From Mesorhabditis belari (taxonomy: Eukaryota; Nematoda; Chromadorea; Rhabditida; Rhabditidae), in the NCBI GenBank assembly GCA_958450365.1, contig CAUEEP010000740.1, forward strand, positions 1,243,501 through 1,307,500: a stretch of 64,000 nt of DNA, in the 5' to 3' direction. Below the pieces are notes generated by a model. That model did not search any database. It saw only the letters and a program-made list of their open reading frames with translations, and had not been told where the DNA came from. Positions within the stretch are counted from its first letter, which is position 1. Every line of letters begins with the position of its first letter. Positions 59,082 to 64,000 of the stretch are shown here, piece by piece. Made by a program: the position numbers and the translations under genes.

Positions 59082-59561
59082 GGGAGTGGGACAAATGCGA
59101 CCTTTTTTTTTGCGCACCCGGACATTTGTGCACCTTTTTTCCGCACTTAGCCCATTAGCGCACCTTTTTTCCGCGTTTTAAAAAAGCTCTAAAAAGCTAA
59201 TATTAACCAATTTCTATTCCAAAAGTTGTTTTTCTAGGTAATTTGAGGGTGTCGAATTCAAATTTTGACATAACAGAGCGTGTGGAACCAATTTGAAAGA
59301 CAAAACGGCTAGATCAAATTACAGAAAATTGTCGATTTTTCTCTTTGTATAACTCCGTCCGTTTGTTTCCACAAGCTCTGATATGTCAAAATTTCGATTC
59401 TACGCCCTAAAATTATCTAGAAAAACAACTTTTGGAATAGAAATTGGTTAATATTAGCTTTTAGAGCTTTTTTAAAACGCGAAAAAAGGTGCGCTAATGG
59501 GCTAAGTGCGGAAAAAAAAGGTGCGCAAATGTCAAAAAAAGGTCGCATTTGTCCCACTCCC
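59082..59561. mobile_element. MITE family C, copy 1 (near-complete palindrome)
   Basis: 480 bp whose halves mirror each other end to end: gggagtgggacaaatgcgac, caatttctattccaaaagtt and gtgtcgaattcaaattttga on the left recur reversed on the right. The loop is near aaaacggctagatcaaatta. Confidence 0.93.
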
Positions 59562-60702
59562 AGAAAAGCATGGTTAACGTTTTCTAAAACATGCGAAATT
59601 TCCAAACTACCGTAATCTTCATTACTTTTTCTCATAAGTATGGTTGTCCGATCACTTTTCGAATAGCTACTCCACCCAAAAATTTATTAGTAAATGTCAA
59701 CAATTTGTTTTGGATTATCCGTTTGTTTAGCTGATTCAATCCAGTTGTGTCCAACTCTTTGTATATTTATCTGTGTTGAATGAGTGAATGGAATGGAAGA
59801 GGGAATGGAGAAGCTTCCAATGTGCAAAAGAATCATCTACATGTGGCTAGTATTGATTTTATGCTACATTTTTAATACAAATTTTTATTTCGCATACAAA
59901 CTTTATGAATAACTGTATAGCAATGACTTTAGATGATTTTGTATCTTGGTTTGTAACATCAAAAACATCAAAAACTGCAAAGTAAACCTGGATTCAAAAT
60001 TTTTTTTAATAGAATGACAGTTTTATTCTTTAGAGTATCACTAATCTTTGTATTTGTGTTGTATTCGTTCCAGAAGATGTTTTTTGATGCAAAAGCTGGC
60101 TTATACACTCTTATATGCATATTGATTTGAATGAATAGAAATAGAGAAGCGGCAAAAAAAGCAGAGATTGAAGGAAGAAGCAAGAAAAGAGCGGTCTGAT
60201 AGCACTGTGGCATTGAAAGGAGAAAGGGCAGGGGATGGCCACAGATTGGCCGACCGTTCCTTCCCCATTCCCTTCTTTATTTAACCCTTTCAGCAAAACA
60301 TACGCTTTCGCGCCAGATTTCTTTTCAAAAAATAATACTTTTTGAAAGCTATAATTTCTTAGACAAAGAAGGAGTTCATATCGAAAAAAAGCCACTTTTT
60401 ATAAGCAGATTTTTGACAGTAAAATAAAAGTTTTTTAAAAACAATCCAAGTCTTGAAATTAACGATTGATGGTTTAATAACGATTTAATAACGATTGATG
60501 GTTCCATTGATGATTTCTATTTCTATTATTTCTATTCTATTGATGGCTTTTTTTTTGTTTTAATGGTTTTTTTTGCCTTTAATTTGAATTTTAACTAGTT
60601 CTACTTTAATATATAATTTTCTTTCCTTTTTTTCTTTTTAATAGAAATAATTTTATTTGTTTAACTCATACATTATTTGCTCATTTTTTTTTTGAATTCC
60701 AG

Positions 60703-60946
60703 ATGCCTAAACAGAAATCCCAAGAGCTTCAACCATTGAGTAAAGATGGGAAACGAGTCAAGAATCGAGATGCTGATGATGAAAATGAGGGAGATGGAAG
60801 GGTTTGCAAAAAGCAATAGAAACGATTAATAATTGAAAAATTTCAGGGTTTGCAAAAAAGTTTAACGTTGTTCAATGGTGTGACGATCATCGTTGGATGC
60901 ATTATCGGCTCTGGGATTTTCGTCTCACCGACCGGTGTACAAGAAC
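60703..60946 (+). CDS. Amino acid transporter light chain (SLC7/AAT), first two coding exons
   Basis: Exon 60703-60801 has the ATG right after a TTTTTTTTGAATTCCAG acceptor, consistent with a trans-spliced or spliced leader, and encodes a charged cytosolic N-terminus ([19 protein letters not shown]). Exon 60847-60946 encodes [17 protein letters not shown] and [15 protein letters not shown], the TM1 with the GSGIF substrate-binding bend characteristic of L-type exchangers of the APC superfamily. It ends in phase 1 at donor GTGAGT. The next exon, expected to carry TM2, is not visible up to 64000. The intron would then contain the opposite-strand lipase, or the gene is truncated. Confidence 0.85.
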
Positions 60947-62090
60947 GTGAGTTAAAATCTTAAAGAAAAAACATCTGTATCCTGTCAAGGTTCGTTTACA
61001 CTTTTAAACATTCGACTTTTTGCTAATGCATCAATTTTTTTGTAATTTTTTAAAATGCCACTTTTGTAATGTGATTCAACATCTTGACAGCTTGCTAATC
61101 TTTTTTTAAATCTTATTTTCTCTTTTTCAATATTAGCAAAAATTACGAAAAATTCTCTATTTAAAGAGCTAAAAACATAAAAACATTTACTTGAGTGGGG
61201 AGTGGGACAAATGCTACCTTTTTTTTGCGCACCCGGACATTTGCGCACCTTTTTTTCCGCACCTTGCCCATTAGCGCACCTTTTTTCGCGTTTTCAAAAG
61301 CTCTAAAAGCTAATATTAACCAATTTCTATTCCAAAAGTTGTTTTTCTAGGTAATTTGAGGGTGTCGAATTCAAATTTTGACATAACAGAGCGTGTGGAA
61401 CCAATTTGAAAGACAAAACGGCTAGATCAAATTACGGAAAATTTTGATTGATGATTTTTCTCTTTGTATAACTCCGTCCGTTTGTTTCCACAAGCTCTGA
61501 TATGTCAAAATTTCGATTCTACGCCCTAAAATTACCTAGAAAAACAACTTTTGGAATAGAAATTGGTTAATATTAGCTTTTAGAGCTTTTGAAAACGCGA
61601 AAAAAGGTGCGCTAATGGGCAAGGTGCGGAAAAAAAGGTGCGCAAATGTCCGGGTGCGCAAAAAAAGAGGTCGCATTTGTCCCACTCTCAAAAAAGCACT
61701 TGTCCTTGTGCAAAAACCAAAACACATCCACTCATTGTCTGATTTGTTTTGACCATAAAATTTAATTGATTAATAGAATTTCAAATGCTACAGTAATCAA
61801 ATAGCTTTCGATAACAAATTTCCGACTGAACTGTTCTCAATTCCTCTCATTCATTCTCTACCGTGCTATTCTCCCACTTGAGTGTTCACTTTCTTGTTTG
61901 AAAATTTGAATTCAAAAAACGAACACCATGATCACGTTATCACATTTTATTGATTTCCCAATAAAGTAAGGGTCAATTGATAAAGAATTTCATTTATTAT
62001 AAAATAAATAAAATACATGAGATTCTTTTAAATACCCGTTTAATTTAAATTTCGATAAATTATTCACGAAGAAGATTTTCGAGAAAAGAA
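60947..62090. other. Transporter intron or gap; one MITE, otherwise nothing seen
   Basis: Contains the second family C element; no exon with transporter TM2-type sequence was found. AATAAA for the lipase lies at 61993-61998 on the minus strand. Confidence 0.55.
61197..61688. mobile_element. MITE family C, copy 2
   Basis: 492 bp, almost identical to 59082-59561 and also fully palindromic. It sits in the first visible transporter intron, about 250 bp past the TM1 exon. Confidence 0.93.
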
Positions 62091-63257
62091 TCACTCGTCG
62101 AGTTTGGAGAGAGATTCGATTTTGCTGTAATTGTTTAGTTCTAGAAAATCTCGTAATTTGACCTTTACCTTCAAGATATCTTCTGACTCCATCTTGTATT
62201 CGAAATTTTCGATGATCAAGAGAAATCACATTCACAATTACATCATAAATCTCTTCTCTTGCTCTCAAACCCCATAAGAAATCATTGTGATTGAAATCGG
62301 AAAGTTTTCTGGAAACAACACGCATTCAGAACTAAGATTTCCCTCAAAAAGCTATAGTAATCCTACAGTAGATCTTCATAACTTAATCTTTCTAGAAATT
62401 TTGATCTTTAGAGATCTTTATAGAACTTTATTATAGAAATTTAGAGATCTTTAGAGATCTTTATAGATCTTTATAGAACTTTAGAGATCTTTAGAGAACT
62501 TTAGAGATCTTTAGAGAACTTTATAGATCTTTATAGCTCTTTATAGATCTTTATAGATTTTTATAGAACTTGTTTTTCTTATTTTAGCTGTTACTTAATG
62601 TTACAGTAATCCTTCTTGGGTTATTGTAGCGGTTTATTGTACTGTAGTCGAGTTTATGTAGCTGGATAGATTAAAAATCTTACGGTAGCCTTTAAAGTCA
62701 CTTTTAAACAAACGAATCATACTATTAAGAACTTACTTTGACAATTTGATATATTTCTGATCAATCATTTTCAATATAAATCCTTCGACTCCATTGCTTG
62801 TCGCTAACCAATCCGCATCCGAATAAAACAAATAAAGAGGCACCTCAACTTGTGAGAGATCGAATTCGGGTGGATGTGTCTAAACAATAACAATTTGAAA
62901 GTCTAAAAGAGTACCCAACTCTTCCATAAAGCTTCATACTATGATCTGCTCCATAATCAAATGGTCGCATCTTTCCCGATTTAACCATTTGCGCGTAATG
63001 AATGATATTTTTCCAAGAGGTACCCGCCGGATTATGTGCCAAATAGATTCCTATCCGGGTTTTGTTTAGTTGATTGCTGTCCGGTCCTGATACCTAAACT
63101 CTTTAAACTCAAAGCCAAAGCTCCAATCTGTTACCTGATAAATAAAATCCTCACAGAGTGGATTTTTCATCTTTCTATCACAAAGAACATCAGTGAGTAA
63201 ACGAGTGAAAATATTGTTTGGTAGAAACTCTTTGTCTCCAATCATTTCATAAAACAG
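62091..63257 (-). CDS. Lysosomal acid lipase-like enzyme, C-terminal part
   Basis: Alpha/beta hydrolase that hydrolyses lipid esters, expected in the lysosome or secretory route. Minus-strand exons 63257-63135, 63093-62920, 62879-62737, 62308-62169 and 62140-62091 (TGA) phase perfectly. Motifs in order: [35 protein letters not shown] (cap/C-terminal core typical of the family), [19 protein letters not shown], the catalytic Asp in SDADWL and the catalytic His in [13 protein letters not shown], ending [11 protein letters not shown]. The nucleophile Ser (GHSQG-type) and signal peptide lie in exons above 63257, probably outside the window. AATAAA lies about 95 nt past the stop. It resembles C. 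elegans LIPL proteins; the paralogue is not assigned. Confidence 0.93.
62395..62575. repeat. Degenerate tandem repeat (tttagagatcttta)
   Basis: About thirteen 10-14 bp units in the lipase intron between exons 62737 and 62308. Confidence 0.92.
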
Positions 63258-63757
63258 CTAAAGTTTTCGAGTTTCTATTGGGTTGACGGATAAGTTTTTA
63301 GACAAAAATCTTTTTCTAAATCTCTTTAGAAGTGAAAAGTTCAACAATTAACCTCCGTTTTAACCTAAATAGATGTTTATTAGACACTTTTCTATCTTTT
63401 TCTATTTCTATCTGCGCTTTTTTCTAAGAAAATCCGAGCGGAAAAATCCGTTTTGCGTAAAATTCGATACAAAAGCTCTAGAAAGATATTAGCTGAACAG
63501 ATTTGCTGAAAATTTGGCTATATGCCTAACTTTTTGCGTTCTTTCTTTTATTGATAATAAGATAGGTTTTTTAGAAGAAAGTGTTTAAATAGCATAATCG
63601 GGTCGTTTTTTTTCGGATCCCTTTTTGACTGCCCGAGTTCGCACTCCAGAAAAAAAAAGGCCAGAAACAAAACATTTCTTAAGATTTCAACGATCTTTTA
63701 TAGAAATATAGGAGACATTTGTAATGAAGCAAACCGTAGATCAATAGGTCAATTAGT
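63258..63757. other. Nothing recognised
   Basis: Upstream side of the last visible lipase exon. AT-rich, no lipase exon with the nucleophile motif found. Confidence 0.5.
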
Positions 63758-63979
63758 TACCGTATTTTCTTTAATAGTAGTGCACCCTGAGCGTCGCCTA
63801 AATTGCTCGAAATCTCGAGAACCGCTTATCAGAACCTATCGATTTGGGGTCGGAAAATGTAGCTGACGATGAGATCTAGTGGGGGATTTGAGTGTTGAGC
63901 TTCTGCAAAAACTTGGAAACCGTAAAATAGTCATCAGCTCGGCTCGCCGGGGTGCACAACTATTAGAGAAAATATGGTA
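63758..63979 (-). mobile_element. MITE family B, single copy (reverse orientation)
   Basis: taccgtattttctttaatag and ctattagagaaaatatggta ends; the interior matches the unit at 12213-12653 in reverse (ggtcggaaaatgtagctgac, gatttgagtgttgagcttct). Confidence 0.9.
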
Positions 63980-64000
63980 TTTCTAAATCGCTTTTTAAAT

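Larger units (their letters stand above)
57124..60702. other. Intergenic; MITEs and tRNA-like sequence only
   Basis: Between the divergent chromodomain (-) and transporter (+) genes. Four repeat elements are listed separately; no gene seen. Confidence 0.6.

Overview
The window is AT-rich nuclear DNA from a free-living-type (rhabditid-like) nematode. The evidence is many short introns ending in TTTCAG or TTTTAG, exon/intron structure on both strands, and gene families typical of worms: a P4-ATPase, a Cys-loop ligand-gated channel, a membrane collagen like C. elegans COL-99, an AAT-type amino acid transporter and a LIPL-type lipase. The species cannot be fixed from the sequence.

Layout. (1) 36-10205 (+): 3' part of a P4-type phospholipid flippase with a 6 kb intron. 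Nested in that intron on the opposite strand (3793-5685) is an unrecognised, probably secreted protein built of repeated lysine/glycine-rich exons, with single-base frame breaks. (2) 10.2-30 kb: mostly repeats, tandem arrays, inverted-repeat elements and transposon relics. Two weak gene candidates lie here: 15944-16250 (-) and terminal-exon-like sequence near 21.35-21.66 kb (+). (3) 30066-33706 (+): most of a Cys-loop ligand-gated ion channel, lacking its 5' exons. (4) 36630-49146 (-): a many-exon transmembrane collagen with a cytoplasmic head, TM helix, Gly-X-Y exons and a non-collagenous tail. (5) 53586-57123 (-): a chromodomain protein of about 18 exons whose chromodomain carries a long insertion. 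(6) 60703-60946 (+): first two coding exons of an SLC7/AAT amino acid transporter; its next exon is not seen. (7) 62091-63257 (-): C-terminal half of a lysosomal-acid-lipase-like enzyme, possibly inside an intron of the transporter.

The genes look unrelated in function. What the window shares is a heavy load of short inverted-repeat (MITE-like) elements of at least five families, decayed Tc1/mariner copies, tRNA-like (SINE-like) fragments, minisatellites and a short dispersed motif. Many lie in introns, so the genes are large although their coding exons are small. Exon borders were placed by eye from splice signals and reading phase; they may be off by a base, and unrecognised small exons are likely.
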